Origin: Owenia fusiformis
Taxonomy: Eukaryota > Annelida > Polychaeta > Sabellida > Oweniidae
Direction: 5' to 3'
Length of the DNA stretch: 64,000 bases
Assembly: GCA_903813345.2 (NCBI GenBank)
Contig: CAIIXF020000011.1
Location: 35,748,166-35,812,165, forward strand
Made by a program: the position numbers and the translations under genes. Positions 23,180 to 35,250 of this stretch are shown piece after piece; position 1 is the stretch's first letter, and each line of letters begins with the position of its first letter. The notes beneath the pieces were generated by a model. It did not search any database. It was not told the DNA's origin and saw only the letters and a program-made list of their open reading frames with translations.

Positions 23180-24220
23180 GCGACTTAGCGTTTTATGACA
23201 CTTTTCCAGGTTGCGACATCTTGTCAATTTAATGTCACGTATTACCTTTTTCAGAGAGGTAATTTAGACACGTGTGACAACATAATAGAACGTCGTATTT
23301 TAGATAATGACAAATTAATTTTTAAGCCCTGGACTCAGTACAATATGGAATGACTATCCCTTGAAGGTGTCGCTTTCCAAAATTTGCGCGAGATGCACAG
23401 CATCGAGTGTGAATCTTAGGAAACCCCTGAAAGGAATGCTCATTGGACAATGCATTGAGTCTTGGGCTTAAATTCTTTTCACACATTGCAAAATATTTTA
23501 TACCATGCCACTAAAAGATACAAAATCACTAAAAGAACACATTTTCAATGAAACCTTTTTCAAGGGTCAAGTTGGCAAAGCATCAATTTCAATCTATGAG
23601 TTAAGTTGTCACCTTGACAACGACATAAGGAATGACCTTAATTGGATGCGGTGATTGGTTATATAATGCACTGCAGTTATATGAAATACTGTGTTCGGAT
23701 TGGCTAGAATCGCAAGCACTTTGCCTAGCTATGTGTGAATTAATGTCGTCTTATTATGGCCACAGTTTGTTGTGACAAGCGTTTTGTGTTACTTTTCCTG
23801 GTGGTGACATTTTATCATGTTAATGTCTTGTGATATTTCTTTCGGAGTGCTGGTGTGATTTAACCATTTTTTTAACAGAACGTCATATTTCAAACAATGA
23901 CCAAATTGATTGTCGTCGTGTTCCGATATCAAAGGCCCATCCTCCGAATGATCCAGTCCCTAAAAAGGCTCCTTATGTTTACCCTTCCAGTCCTTTTCAG
24001 GCTCATAATACTGTGTCTCAATCTTGCAAGTGCCATGATTTGTAATCGTTTGGAATTGCATAACAGTTTTGTTTTGCAGATACACGAATCGAGACTTGAG
24101 CAGCAGAGAAATCCTTTAACTGCCCTTAACGGACAAAATGTATTCCAACCTCGTTTTGAGCTCCGTGAAGTGACGTTATGATTGTTAAGATTTTTGCTTT
24201 TTCCCTCCTGGCTCGGTAGA
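23180..24220. repeat. old direct duplication with GGTGGTGACAT-type ends
   Basis: About 23185-23320 and 23755-23910 are diverged copies ('cgacatcttgtcaatttaatgtc' against 'tgacattttatcatgttaatgtc', then 'agaacgtc.tatttta/c…aatgac.aaatt'). The second copy ends like the GTCACCACC element at 56.3 kb. A proline-rich frame at about 23911-24045 is not recognised. Confidence 0.5.
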
Positions 24221-24613
24221 CCAAATTGATCTTGTGGCAAAACCAAAGGTACCAATGCCATTATCTGTAATAAAAAATAAGGAGATAGCACTAAAGGATC
24301 AAATTCTACGTTACAGGTTTATTTTGATAAAATAATTAAAATGGCTCCCTCATTGGGGTCAAATGAAAGAGTTCATTTTAAGACTCAGGATTCCAAACTT
24401 TTCTTAGGCTTATTTATGTCTTTCCATCTTATTTTGAACACAGCAATTAAAACTAAAATGGAAATATATCTTCTATTGTAGTGTTCCCAAAATTGTACAA
24501 TTTTTTCTTCTCTTTTCTTCGACAAAACGTGTTTATAAATGTACTACTATTAGTATTTATACACGAATTGAAGTAAAAAGGTTGTGTTTTCCTCTTTTTT
24601 CCTCTTTATACCT

Positions 24614-25854
24614 CACGATGCCCATGTCAGCAGTTTGAAACTCTGACAAACTGCGCGCATATTTTAAAATGTGAGACGGGGTGGACAAGACTCCCAAAAA
24701 GAGCCAAAATACGAAAAATACAAGGTTAGTCTCGTTCTAAAGATAGTACCAATCTGTGAAGATGAACTTAATTTACTCATAGTACTCAATGTTTTTCCCG
24801 ATGTAAACCTAGTTATCTCAATATAAGGGTCTTAAGTAACTTCTGTGTTCAAAATTTACAGTGTAAAGTTATATCTATGCCTTTTTATCGTCATTTGCCG
24901 TTTATTCAGCCATTGTGTCTGTGTATGCTAGAATATATAGGATCACTCCATCTGATTAAATCAGCAAAGTTTGTGTTCAAAACGATAATACGCCATAAAC
25001 GTGATTTAAACATTTTTCTTGTCAAACTGCGCGCCTATAACCTATTCACAAGTATTTCCCAAACTGCGTGCCTAATATTTGCAAACTGCTTGCCTATCCA
25101 AGCTTGTTTTGTATTATTAGAAAACATAAGCGCCATACAAGGCACATATGTGTCTAATAGTAGAACCCCATAATTGAAACACTATGAGAGTCCATCCACC
25201 AAGATGGTGATCTGAAAATAAAAGTTTTTTTCGTTCCCAACTTAATTGTCACTTCTATTATACATTTTGACTTTCAATATGAAAATCTCATAAAATCTGA
25301 CGATAAAGCAAATTTCCAAAGCTACATGAAAAACACCTACACGTGCCTCTGTAGAAATTCCAATGATAATATGTAGTTTTAATAGTGTATGCGCACAGTT
25401 TGTAATTTCTGGCTAAAATAGGCGCGCAGTTTGTGATTTATTTATTTTTAATCTCCTGATTATCTGTTTTATCTCGAAATATTTTGAATTATACATGATA
25501 AATGTGTAAGGAATTAAATATAAAACGAGTCTAAAGTATTTGTCGTTTATGTTTAAAGTGCTAGATCGATTTACGTATAAATTCCCGTTAAATCAGTGAC
25601 GAAAATGCCATTAATCTGCTTATATTTTAAAACTTAGATTCATTTGCACATAGTTTTTGCTAGTATTTGCAAGATTCGTATATTCGCCACAGAATGAACG
25701 TATTGAACAAGAAAACAATGCAGGATAAATGTCTTTAAATTACGTTTCAAAATACAGACTCCAACTTAAATGATGCAATGTTCTTAGGCACGCAGTTTGT
25801 GATCGAAACAAACTGCGCGCCTAAGTAGGCGCGCAGCTTGACATGGGCACCGTG
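24614..25854. mobile_element. 1241-bp DNA element with GCGC-rich subterminal repeats, 5-bp TSD
   Basis: Ends are inverted: CACGATGCCCATGTCA at the left, and TGACATGGGCACCGTG at the right. The flanks are TACCT on both sides (24609-24613 and 25855-25859). A roughly 14-bp word, AAACTGCGCGCCTA, recurs at least nine times: at about 24650, 25024, 25060 and 25084 in one orientation, at 25395, 25423 and 25797 in the other, and in both near 25810-25840. Clustered subterminal repeats are typical transposase-binding sites in hAT and CACTA elements. No transposase frame is present. A 98-codon plus-strand frame at 24877-25173 has no recognised family and reads through several of these repeats. Confidence 0.75.
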
Positions 25855-25859
25855 TACCT

Positions 25860-26649
25860 TAACGTACAAAATAAAACGGTTATATTTCAGAAATAAAATA
25901 TTATTTGAAGTTTGACATGAATACCACAAAATATATTCGAACCTTTTTGGCTTTAGGCATTTCTACATATCAATTTATTTTTACCCTGGGTGATAATGGG
26001 CATAATTGATAGAAATATAGAAAATGGAACCCTTATGCCCTTATTGACTTCAACCTTTTAGTTGTTTTACAAAAATATATTTTATTTATTCTTCAAGTAC
26101 ATTCACACACCCTTGGGGTCAAGTACATGTACAAACAAAAATTATAAGGAAGGAAAAATATATTTAAAAAAATATATATATATTTAGGTAAATAAGTCAT
26201 CTAATGATAAATAATTTCGGTCTTCATTTATCAATAAAAGTAAATAAATTCATTTGTATATTTATTTATTGTTCGATAAAACTTACCAGATATATCACAT
26301 TTAGTGTGCTCTTTGTCATACTCAGTTCCTTCTCAGCAACTGTGGACTACCACACTGTCAACTCTTCAATATATAATACTTTCAAAGACCCAAATAGAAC
26401 CCATACACGCAGATCATGCGATCCAATAACATTACGTGTGATTGAACGTGGTTTGCAAACGCCAATAGAATTCAGTATTCTCTGCAGAACGGCATCATTT
26501 TAAGGGATAAAAGGCATAACTATATTTCTATTACGTGTGTTGTTATAATCGAATGACTACAGGGTGTTTGAGAAGTTGCTTCAGAGTTTTTATAGTATAA
26601 CAAGATCATCACTTTCCAACAGGTAACGTTAAAAGAAATATAGACCGAA
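25860..26649. other. non-coding stretch
   Basis: AT-rich with a short (AT)n tract near 26168-26183. No gene recognised. Confidence 0.4.
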
Positions 26650-26791
26650 GAGCAGGGGTAATATTGTCGAATACACCCCGCAGGGCTAGGCACAAACGTT
26701 TTCTGTACCCCGAATGACCGAAGGGAGTGAGGGGTTCAAAGGCGTTTGTGCCTAGCCCTAAGGGGTGTATTCGACGATATACACCTGTTCT
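26650..26791. repeat. 142-bp hairpin
   Basis: 49-bp arms (agcagg.gta.atat.gtcgaatacacccc… and its complement …ggggtgtattcgacgatata) flank a 44-nt loop. A weaker related word (ggggtattgttcgcgaataa) follows at 26886-26906. Confidence 0.8.
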
Positions 26792-27739
26792 GAGGTCGCC
26801 CGAGGTATATGAAAACATGAACATTTCATTATGGCCCGCCATTACTCAGCCCGCCGTTATGACGTCACATATTACACATTTTAACAGGGGTATTGTTCGC
26901 GAATAAACCCCGGGTGAAATGTTGACTTTGCTTTCCATTTATAGAAGGCATGAAAACAGTCATGTTCGAATAGATGTTTTAGTATTTTGAGATGACAAGT
27001 GAGAAAGTGATTACCATGGTTAATATCTCTTGTTAATGAATATATATATTCAACTAGACCTAGTATATATTTAACAATTCACAATAATGCCCAGATCATA
27101 TCTAACAAAGTAAACACTTTTATGAAAATGTATTTGTCCAGTTAGCGATTTTTCCTCAGTATCCTTGAAAACTTCAGGAGCAGCTTCTCCCAAGTTCTCA
27201 AAACCGCCCATGGTCTGAAACAAAGCTTTTAAAATTACTATTCCAATGTCAATCAATTTGTCTTATATTAGCACACATGATCAAGGGTGCAGTTGACTTT
27301 ATTTTTAGACACCCTGTAGAAACCGTTTATTAAAAACTGTCACATTGCTTTAATAAGCAATAATAATAACTTAATGGTTTATTAACGTTTCCTTTGAGCA
27401 AAACAATAAGTTGAATTTCCGTTTGTCCCTCTCATGAGACAAAATATAAAACGAAGATAGAATCTAAATAGATTGTTAATGTCACTGCAAAATGATGGCT
27501 ATTCCAAATAAAATAGCGATTATAAATGTCGGTCTCTAAAATAAAGGGATTCACTCGTTCGAGTGATTTGAAGCAGTCTCAAGAATTCATTTACAAAGCT
27601 CCACTTTTTGAAAAAAAGTTTATTATAAAAAAACAAAAGGTGCTTCTAAAAGTCACAACCGTCTTCTTCAGTTTTGTCTTAAAAGGTTTTACAGACGCTA
27701 TGTTTGCCTAGTGGGCCATTCTGTTCTGGTCTTTATTCG
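26792..27739. other. downstream region of the USP gene, no gene seen
   Basis: Short open frames only. A likely 3' untranslated region of the minus-strand stress-protein gene falls in its right part, but no clear polyadenylation site could be chosen. Confidence 0.4.
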
Positions 27740-29641
27740 TTATTTGCTAGTTTTCTTTTCCTGGTTTCTAGGCACTACGAAAACAGGCCGGTTGCTATGG
27801 TGAATTACGTAGTCGCTTACACTGCCCAATAAGGTACGAGCAACTCTACCTAATCCACGAGAGCCCATGACAACCAAACGAGCATCTTGTTCTTCAATGA
27901 ATTTCACCAGTGCGGGGCCTGGTTTGGCGCCTTTCGGATTCTCTGCAACTATTTTCCCGCTTATCTGTAAAAGCAGAATTGATTTGTAGAAAATATGACT
28001 AGTAAAATTATAAATCGATTCAGATGTCAAAATATCTTAAATTAAATAAATAAAAATAGAATAATAATCTAATTATTCGTTTCATCTTTTTCCACTCATC
28101 TCTATCTCGATCTTTTATTCCTTTTAATGACAACGCTGACAAACTATGGAATGTATGGTAAGTGTCACGAGCATTCATTGTTAGCGTGCATTTTGTAAAT
28201 GGCCTAAATATTCCAAACAATACCTTGTATTTTTCAAGCTTTTGTTTATATATTCGCATGAGGTCTTTTACTATTTCTTGTTCATCCTGTATATGCTTTT
28301 GCAAAACATCAGCTAGAAAAATAGAAAATAGAAGTACATTTACACACTTGCAATTCATTCATTTCTCTTATCTGTTATCACCTGTTTGAGCAAAAATGCC
28401 AACCCATAATACGATCCCCTATGTCCACCCCTTCACCTTGTTGTATTAATCTCACCTCAAACTCCTTAACGAATAGTGCAAATAACACCAATGACAATAC
28501 ACCCCTTCTCTCATTCCCCTCTCTTGAACAATTTCCTTTATCCTATTTCCTATTATATTTTACGAGGGGACATTGATGCCAAAAGGCGATTTACCCAAAT
28601 GAATTTATTGAATATATATATCTATAAAGTAAACTTTTTGATTCAAATCTGTTATTACTCACTGTTAAGTTGGTTGTATGGAGCGGGTAGAACTATATTA
28701 TGAGCGTGGATTAACACAACATGGTTATCAGGCTTGTGTAGTGTTGTCGCATAGACTGCAAACAAATGCAATGATTGAGATTCATGAGATAGAATGTAAC
28801 TAAATGCAATGATTGAGATTCATTAGATAGACTGAAAACAAATGCAATGATTGAGATTCATTAGATAGACTGAAAACAAATGCAATGATTGAGATTCATT
28901 AGATAGACTGTAAACAAATGCAATAATTGAGATTCATGTGATTGACTGTAAACAAATGCAATGATTGAGATTCATTAGATAGACTGAAAACAAATGCAAT
29001 GGTTGAGATTCATTAGATAGAATGTAACCAAATGCAATGATTGAGATTTGATAGATAGAATGTAACCAAATGCAATGATTGAAATTCATTAAATAGAATG
29101 TAACCAAATGCAATGATTGAGATTTGATAGATAGAATGTAACCAAATGCAATGATTGAAATTCATTAAATAGAATGTAACCAAATGCAATGATTGAGATT
29201 CATTAAATAGAATGTAACCAAATGCAATGGTTGAGATTCATTAGATAGAATGTAACCAAATGCAATGATTGAGATTCATTAGATAGAATGTAACCAAATG
29301 CAATGATTGAGATTCATTAGATAGAATGTAACCAAATGCAATGATTGAGATTCATTAGATATACTGTTAACAAATGCAATGATTGATCGAGATTTTAATT
29401 ATAATCCAATCTGCTTTTCAAATTGATGGGGATGAGAAAAAGATTAAGTTGGGACTTAGCAGATCGAGGTAATATTAGTGAACTAGATAATCTCAAAAGC
29501 AATCGATGACAAATGCTAACATCTATTTATACAGCTATAGCTGTATACTCCCTTATTCAAAATATACTTACATTCAAATGCTTCCTGAGCGTTCTGACTG
29601 TTATCAACGGGAATGACAACGACATTTCTTCCAGCTGCCAT
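27740..29641 (-). CDS. universal stress protein (UspA family), four exons
   Basis: Spliced minus-strand gene. Exon 1 is 29641-29572, exon 2 is 28755-28663, exon 3 is 28312-28224 and exon 4 is 27964-27740. All introns have GT/AG ends, and the phases (1, 1, 0) fit exactly to give 158 aa, the usual length for a single-domain animal USP. Exon 1 reads MAAGRNVVVIPVDNSQNAQE, the first beta strand with the conserved Asp. Exon 2 gives the HVVLIHAHN strand. Exon 3 is a charged helix ending EKYK. Exon 4 carries VVMGSRGLG, nine residues, then GSVSDYVIHHSNRPVFVVP: the G-2x-G-9x-G-S nucleotide-binding loop and the final strand. The loop predicts ATP binding. USPs are cytosolic stress-response proteins of unsettled biochemical role, often multicopy in invertebrates. 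The exon 1/2 intron contains a 17-unit minisatellite that starts at the exon 2 acceptor. Confidence 0.9.
28752..29389. repeat. 38-bp intronic minisatellite, 17 units
   Basis: The core AAATGCAATGATTGAGATTC starts at 28764 and recurs every 38 bp up to 29372. The first unit overlaps the USP exon 2 acceptor. Several other units read, on the minus strand, TTTGTTTTCAGTCTA or TTTACAGTC, which are themselves acceptor-like. Distal units have changed the AG (ggttacatt). Confidence 0.93.
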
Positions 29642-30485
29642 TATCGTATTTAAATACAGAGATTTGGGATATGAATGAATGAGCCTATGTTACATTGTAT
29701 ATCCTGTAAATAAAATAGCTGTTTTATATTAATTATATGAATGGAATAGGTCTGTGTTATGTCCTGTTAAGTCCTTTTATTTCACATTTCATTTTATTTC
29801 ACTACCTTGATATGTACATGTACCTCATAACAACTTATTTATTCTTTACGTACTTGTCTTCATATTTATCCTTCAAATTATACAAGAAGTTACAAGACCC
29901 TGTTTTATGTACTGTATAATAACTAATCGCTCAAGTATGAGAGGTTGATTGTATTTATGTTGATTGTATGCAAATCTTTGAACTTACTAGCATTGACGAC
30001 CGACTGGCAATTGAAATATATCGTAGCCCGTATATTTTTACTTTTTAAGTGAAAGGTTGTAGTGTAGACACAAGATATAAAAACTATATGTTAATGTTGA
30101 TCAACATGTTTCTATTAGTTGTAAGGATATAAAATCACGTTGAGTTGTTACTAAAGTTCAGGGGGTCTTTTCGCTCATTGTTGGATCAACAATTCATCTT
30201 AATAAAATGTTTTGTTGAGAATTGACACATTTCATTATATTCATTGAATTATTGGTGATGTACTGCACTTGATTCTTGTATATATGATACCCTTAAAACT
30301 GAGGCTTAAATCCAAGAATTTTATGAGATAAATTACCAACAACGATAAACTTTTTTGTATTGACTGACCCCGTATAAACTATATATATATTCTAATACTT
30401 CTCGCATCTGATCGGTCCTATCTATCTACGGACAAATCCTTATTTACAGCATGATCATGTACAGCAACTTCAAGGTGATTGGGAT

Positions 30486-30515
30486 CATGGGCTTTCAACT
30501 AGTTGAAAGCCCATG
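30486..30515. repeat. perfect 30-bp palindrome
   Basis: CATGGGCTTTCAACT is followed at once by its exact reverse complement, with no spacer. Confidence 0.95.
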
Positions 30516-31612
30516 TTGGGATTAATGACTATTTTTGATCTTGAAATATACCAAACTTGAGAATAACGAGACAGGTTGCACCATCAACGAACAAAGGTAC
30601 ACCATGTCGCTTTCTAGATGAGTTTTTTTTAGTATTTTCAGGAAAAACGCTTATCACCAGCTATCGATGCAATTTCAGGTTGTTACGAAGTTTAAAATTT
30701 TGGAAATTTAGATAGCGACCTCTTAAATTTCAAAGAAAACATAGAAACACGATGTAGGTAAATATAATCTAAGAGCGAAATGTCCCAGAATTCAAAGATT
30801 CAGCAGGTAAAGATGAATCTCATTTTATATCAAAAAATGTTCATCTATGAATTCATGGATATTTTCCCCTCTTTATGGATCATATTTTAAGTATAACGGT
30901 CTGAAAATATGACAATGCTAATTTATTTCGAAATGTCATGTTGATGGCAAATAACATACATAATCTAGTTGTCTAATCATCTTTAATCTGTTCATATAAA
31001 TTATATTTGATGAATATGTTTGAATGTTATTTCTGGACAAAAATGATGGCGAACATCAATGCAATACGTTCAATAAGTATTAATAAAAGTACAGCATTTA
31101 CATTGTCCAATTTATGACGTGAAAAATAGAATCAAAAAAGCCTTTTAACAGTATTTATTGAACGCTCTGTATGTTGACGCCATGGTGTTTCTGCAACTCA
31201 TGTTGCCGTACATGTATTTCCATGGATTGTAACAAAATGTATAACTAAGTCAAATACAACAAGCATTTGGACGATTAAAACGGAAAAATAAACGAATAAA
31301 CATGTTTATAGTTGTTTTACTGCAAACTGTTATATCTTCCATAATGTGTTCTAACATAAAACACATTTCCCAACTTCCATATACAACTTGTATAAGCGTC
31401 CAAGATACAGATTTGTGAATAGGGCTTATTCCATCCATGCACAAAAAAGCACTTGGCCCGTCTGCCTCTTTCGCATTTCAGTATGATAAATCACAGACGT
31501 AACAAGATTCCAAGCGGGCTCCGATTGTTCAAATGTCTAATTTTTGCCGGAAAATCTAAATGTTGCCCGAAATCGCACGAGCCCTCGATACGGGCATGGC
31601 GATGTAGGGCAT

Positions 31613-31646
31613 GTTATGGTATGGTATGGTATGGTATAGTATGGTA
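31613..31646. repeat. (ATGGT)n microsatellite
   Basis: Six to seven ATGGT units with one variant (atagt), just past the stop of the ankyrin-like gene. Confidence 0.9.
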
Positions 31647-31658
31647 TTACAAGTGTTA

Positions 31659-32435
31659 TTACTGCAACCTGTTCAGGACCGAATCCCTCATCTCATCCGT
31701 AATAGTAGCACCGTGTTGCTGAAGAACATCAAGTTTCTCTTTGATAGCTTCATTGTCAATTGCCGCTGTTGGATACTTAGCCATATCAGAGACGATATAT
31801 TTCACCAATTCAGCCTTGTTGGATTTTTTCACCGATTTGATGAAGCTTTCTATGGCGTGTGGCGGTATGAGGTTGTTACTCTCGTAGTAGCTTACGCTCT
31901 CGTGGCATGGTATGTGCTCGGTCATATTGTTGTGCGCCAACCAGAAGGATAATGTATCCGCTCCAGATTTGATCAACATTTCCATCAAATCAGGCCTTTG
32001 GTACCAGATTATAACCTGCAGGAGAAGTTCCTTGACATCCTTGGACGTCGAATTCTCTGCGACGATCTTTGTTAACGTGACCAGAGGGTTATATTTTCTA
32101 TCGACTTTTCTTAGCTGTGTGCACACTGTGTAAAGTGTGTCCCTTGACACTTTTGATGCGCCGGCTGCGAGAAGTAATTTAGCCGTATTACACACACGTT
32201 TGACTTCAGCTTCATCATCCGCGTCTGCAATAGCAGCTGAATGCAACAAGGCGATATCAAGGGCGGTTTGACCTGCACCGTTTACAGTATCAATGTTAGC
32301 ATTCTGTCCGTCTAAGATTTCGTTCATTTTGGGAAGATCCATCTCCTGTACAGCGCGCATGAGGGGAGTAACTTGGGGGTTTGGATCTGATGGTTGTGTG
32401 ATCGTATGCGACCCCTTGCCGTGTGATCCTCCCAT
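31659..32435 (-). CDS. ankyrin-like repeat protein, single exon
   Basis: 258-aa frame. Residues about 22-95 look like ankyrin repeats: VTPLMRAVQEMDLPKMNEIL, then GQTALDIALLHSAA, then an acidic insertion (DADDEAE), then TAKLLLAAGAS. A further half-repeat, LMEMLIKSGAD, is at about 153-163. The rest is helical and the C-terminus holds LDVLQQHGATITDEM. The start MGGSHGKGS fits the loose N-myristoylation pattern (G2 followed by small or neutral residues), so membrane attachment is possible. There is no other domain, signal peptide or transmembrane segment. I do not recognise a named orthologue. It is a predicted protein-interaction scaffold. The absence of introns could mean a retrocopy, but the frame is intact. 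Confidence 0.72.
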   Translation of the reverse strand: MGGSHGKGSHTITQPSDPNPQVTPLMRAVQEMDLPKMNEILDGQNANIDTVNGAGQTALDIALLHSAAIADADDEAEVKRVCNTAKLLLAAGASKVSRDTLYTVCTQLRKVDRKYNPLVTLTKIVAENSTSKDVKELLLQVIIWYQRPDLMEMLIKSGADTLSFWLAHNNMTEHIPCHESVSYYESNNLIPPHAIESFIKSVKKSNKAELVKYIVSDMAKYPTAAIDNEAIKEKLDVLQQHGATITDEMRDSVLNRLQ

Positions 32436-33573
32436 TATGGTATCTAGCTAATAAGGGGTTGATTAATTATTTACGAAGATTGCGTTACTTTTCTCTTATG
32501 TCCGCGTATTGTGCAGTTAATTGTATTGTTGTGATTCGGCTTGTTATCTGAAAGTAAAAGTATTATTAGGTTAAAAACATGATGGTAATACGTTCACCTA
32601 ACTAAAGAAGGGGAGGGGGGTCGTGAATTGCATTATCTTAGACACCCATACAATAGTCTCGAATGCAAAAAGTATTCTGTCTATTTCATAATCAGTTCCA
32701 CTTCTGCAATATCTGACATTTAACAATAATTATTTCTAATTTATCGCATTACACTCATAGGTTAACTCAACCATGTCTAGATATTGTATTACAATATTCA
32801 TAATTGCCAATCAGTATGCTATCTATAATAACATTTTAAATGGCAACATTTGAAAAAAATCCAAGCCCTATAAGCAGTCATACCTACATTTTGAACGTAT
32901 AAATACAAAAATACGAGCAAGCCACGACAGTTCAAATAAAATGGATGGAGTGTTTCATTCTCAATTTCTCATATAAGAACATCAATTTTTCCTAGTAACA
33001 TTTCTAAATAGTCTTGCATCAGGCCTGTACTCCCCCTCTACTTCTCTTCCTGTCAGTGGGGGCGGGGGGGGGGGCACAAGCAAGGAGCTTTTGAAGACTA
33101 GGCTCAAATGACACGAGTCTGAAACATGATATCGAATCACACAAGTTAATAAAACGCCGGAATAAAACGATTCAATGTGAAGTGGTGTTGACATAAGTTT
33201 AGGTATGTTTCATTTGGAATGCAACCACCTACATGTACCTGCCTATAAATTATCAAAAACAAATGTTGTATTTGGATTTAAGGATCTCTTAAGGTCACTT
33301 AAAACATTTCATGTGAATTCTCTTTATAAACACGTTTAATGTTTGGTGGAATAAAATTGACCTCAAAGGGTTTAATGCCCCCCAACAAAAATCATTTTAC
33401 TGGATATTTGATATTTATAACATACATGTATACTGCATGTAATTATGAAATGCACTCTTGTTTTGTTTGTGAACGTTCTTGAGGGCATGCTAACCAACAA
33501 TTAGCGATCTACTGGTTTATAAATACACATAAAAAATATCCAGTTGTTTCAGCAAGTCTTTAGATTGTTGGAA
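32436..33573. other. non-coding stretch
   Basis: Contains a G-rich tract at about 33057-33074. Includes the putative promoter side of the ankyrin-like gene, though no clear TATA or initiator could be chosen. Confidence 0.4.
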
Positions 33574-33578
33574 AACTA

Positions 33579-33775
33579 CAGGCCCGTAGCCAGGGGGGGT
33601 TTGGGGGGTTCGGGCGACCCCCCCCCCCTGGCCAAAATTTCTTTCAAAATCATGCAGTTTTTCACCATTCTGACTATTTTTTGAGTGATTTTTGGCCAAA
33701 TTTGCCAAAGTGAACCCCCCCCCTAGAATTTTTTGGAAAAGTGAACCCCCTTGGAAAATTCTGGCTACGGACCTG
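33579..33775. mobile_element. MITE, CAGGCCCGTAGCC family, 5-bp TSD
   Basis: The left end is CAGGCCCGTAGCCAGGGGGG and the right end CTGGCTACGGACCTG. It is flanked by AACTA on both sides (33574-33578, 33776-33780). The interior is poly-G/poly-C rich, with 'aaaatcatgcagtttttcac' shared with copies at 7760, 54985 and 62164. Confidence 0.88.
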
Positions 33776-33780
33776 AACTA

Positions 33781-35233
33781 TCTCCAAAATACTCAAATGT
33801 AGCAATTATGTGGTATCCTACCCCCTTCCATCGATTACCCTCCTTTCAAGTCTGACTTCCAAAGATGGGAAAGCCTTAAATGAAGGGTGGGGGAAGGGGA
33901 AGGGGGAGGGGGGAATCCAATAGTTAATTCAATATTGAATTTCTCTGATGTGTGATGCTTCATCTGAACATCAAAATCACAAGCCATATCGGGAGAGGCT
34001 AATATCATTCTTATACACATAGGCCTATATATGGGCCCGTCTCGATCTATCCCCTCCCTCCCCACGATGCAAGTTGATCTCCCTGATTTGCATGATACTA
34101 GTAACAAGCATAAGCAGACGTTTTTAGTGTAACTAAAGAACTCTAATCAATGATTCATCCAAATATACTTACTATTTGTATTTGGAACAGGTGTCTCCGA
34201 TCCTAAAACATCAGTTATATCGTCTAGTTGACTCTATCAGTGTAACTCCTAGTTTAGAATGCTCGAGACGGAAGGCCACGTCAAATAACAAAATTAATTT
34301 CACGAGATATTTGTCACATCCGCCGAGCTATCACTTCCGTATTCTCAAAACACAATGATAAACACAAATATCAATCCAATGAGTCTGTCACTACAAAGTA
34401 AATTTTACTGCTCTTATGTATTTTCTATTTTTACTTTTTTGCGTTACTTTAGAGTATAGCTTTGTAACGCATACAGCTAAATATATATTTGGGTGTACTA
34501 TACTTAATTTGACATATTGCACAGGCCGCTGGTTGTTTATAGTACGAATATAAGTTGACTTGAAGTGCAAACGATTAAAGCCCCTGTGTAAAGTTTAAAC
34601 CACTTTACCTACGTAATTGAAAACCAGATACAATATCTTTAGTAGTGACAAAAAGTTTTAAAAGGCAGGCCCAATGTCTGGTTAAGAACCCCTATCATTC
34701 TTACAATTGCAAATTGATTCCAGCAACACTATCCGACATGAATCTACTTGTTGAGACTCAATCAACTTGAGATCTTCCTGAGAAAATGAGGATTTCAGCA
34801 AGGGTGCATTGACATACATGTAACATGTAACCAATGACTTAGCATCGGGATGCTATCTTGTTTGTCACCATGTTATTAAACAAATTTCTGATCCAGCATT
34901 TGAATAATTTGATGAAAGGACTAATAAAACTATTTTCAAACTGGACAGAATTTTTTGAAATTTCTGGAATACACATAAACCCCCAAAAATGCACATACTA
35001 ATATACCTCCAAAACAAAACAAAAATCAGAATTTTATACATTTTCTAATAAAAAAAACATTCGTGAATTCATTTGCCGGCTGTCGGCTGACTGATTAACC
35101 TATTGATTCTATGACTAACCTTTATACACATTTTACTTTTTATGATCGCTAACCCATTATAGTTTTAAACGTTTTTTCTCAAAAATGCTCCAATACAAAC
35201 CACTTTTAGGCTAATAGTGTAGTCTTACCCAAT
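33781..35233. other. non-coding stretch
   Basis: A polypurine patch (gggtgggggaaggggaaggg) at 33884-33911; otherwise nothing recognised. Confidence 0.45.
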
Positions 35234-35250
35234 GTTATCAACGTGTGATA
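35234..35250. repeat. left target-site duplication of the L1-like LINE
   Basis: GTTATCAACGTGTGATA, repeated exactly at 39884-39900 after the A-rich tail. Confidence 0.93.

Larger units (their letters stand above)
29642..31658. other. intergenic region between USP and ankyrin-like genes
   Basis: Upstream of the USP start and downstream of the ankyrin-like stop. Holds a perfect 30-bp palindrome (30486-30515) and a pentamer microsatellite (31613-31646). No further gene recognised. Confidence 0.5.

Noticed and set aside
23830-24181. Two overlapping plus-strand frames, one proline-rich (HPPNDPVPKKAPYVYPSSPF)
   Set aside because: Could be an exon of an unknown gene, but no splice-consistent neighbours or family could be recognised; it lies in a decayed repeat region.
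28752-29389. CRISPR-like regular repeat (38 bp, 17 copies)
   Set aside because: Units are contiguous with no unique spacers, the DNA is eukaryotic and lies in an intron.
31453-32133. Plus-strand frames opposite the ankyrin-like gene
   Set aside because: Shadows of the minus-strand gene and of the ATGGT microsatellite.
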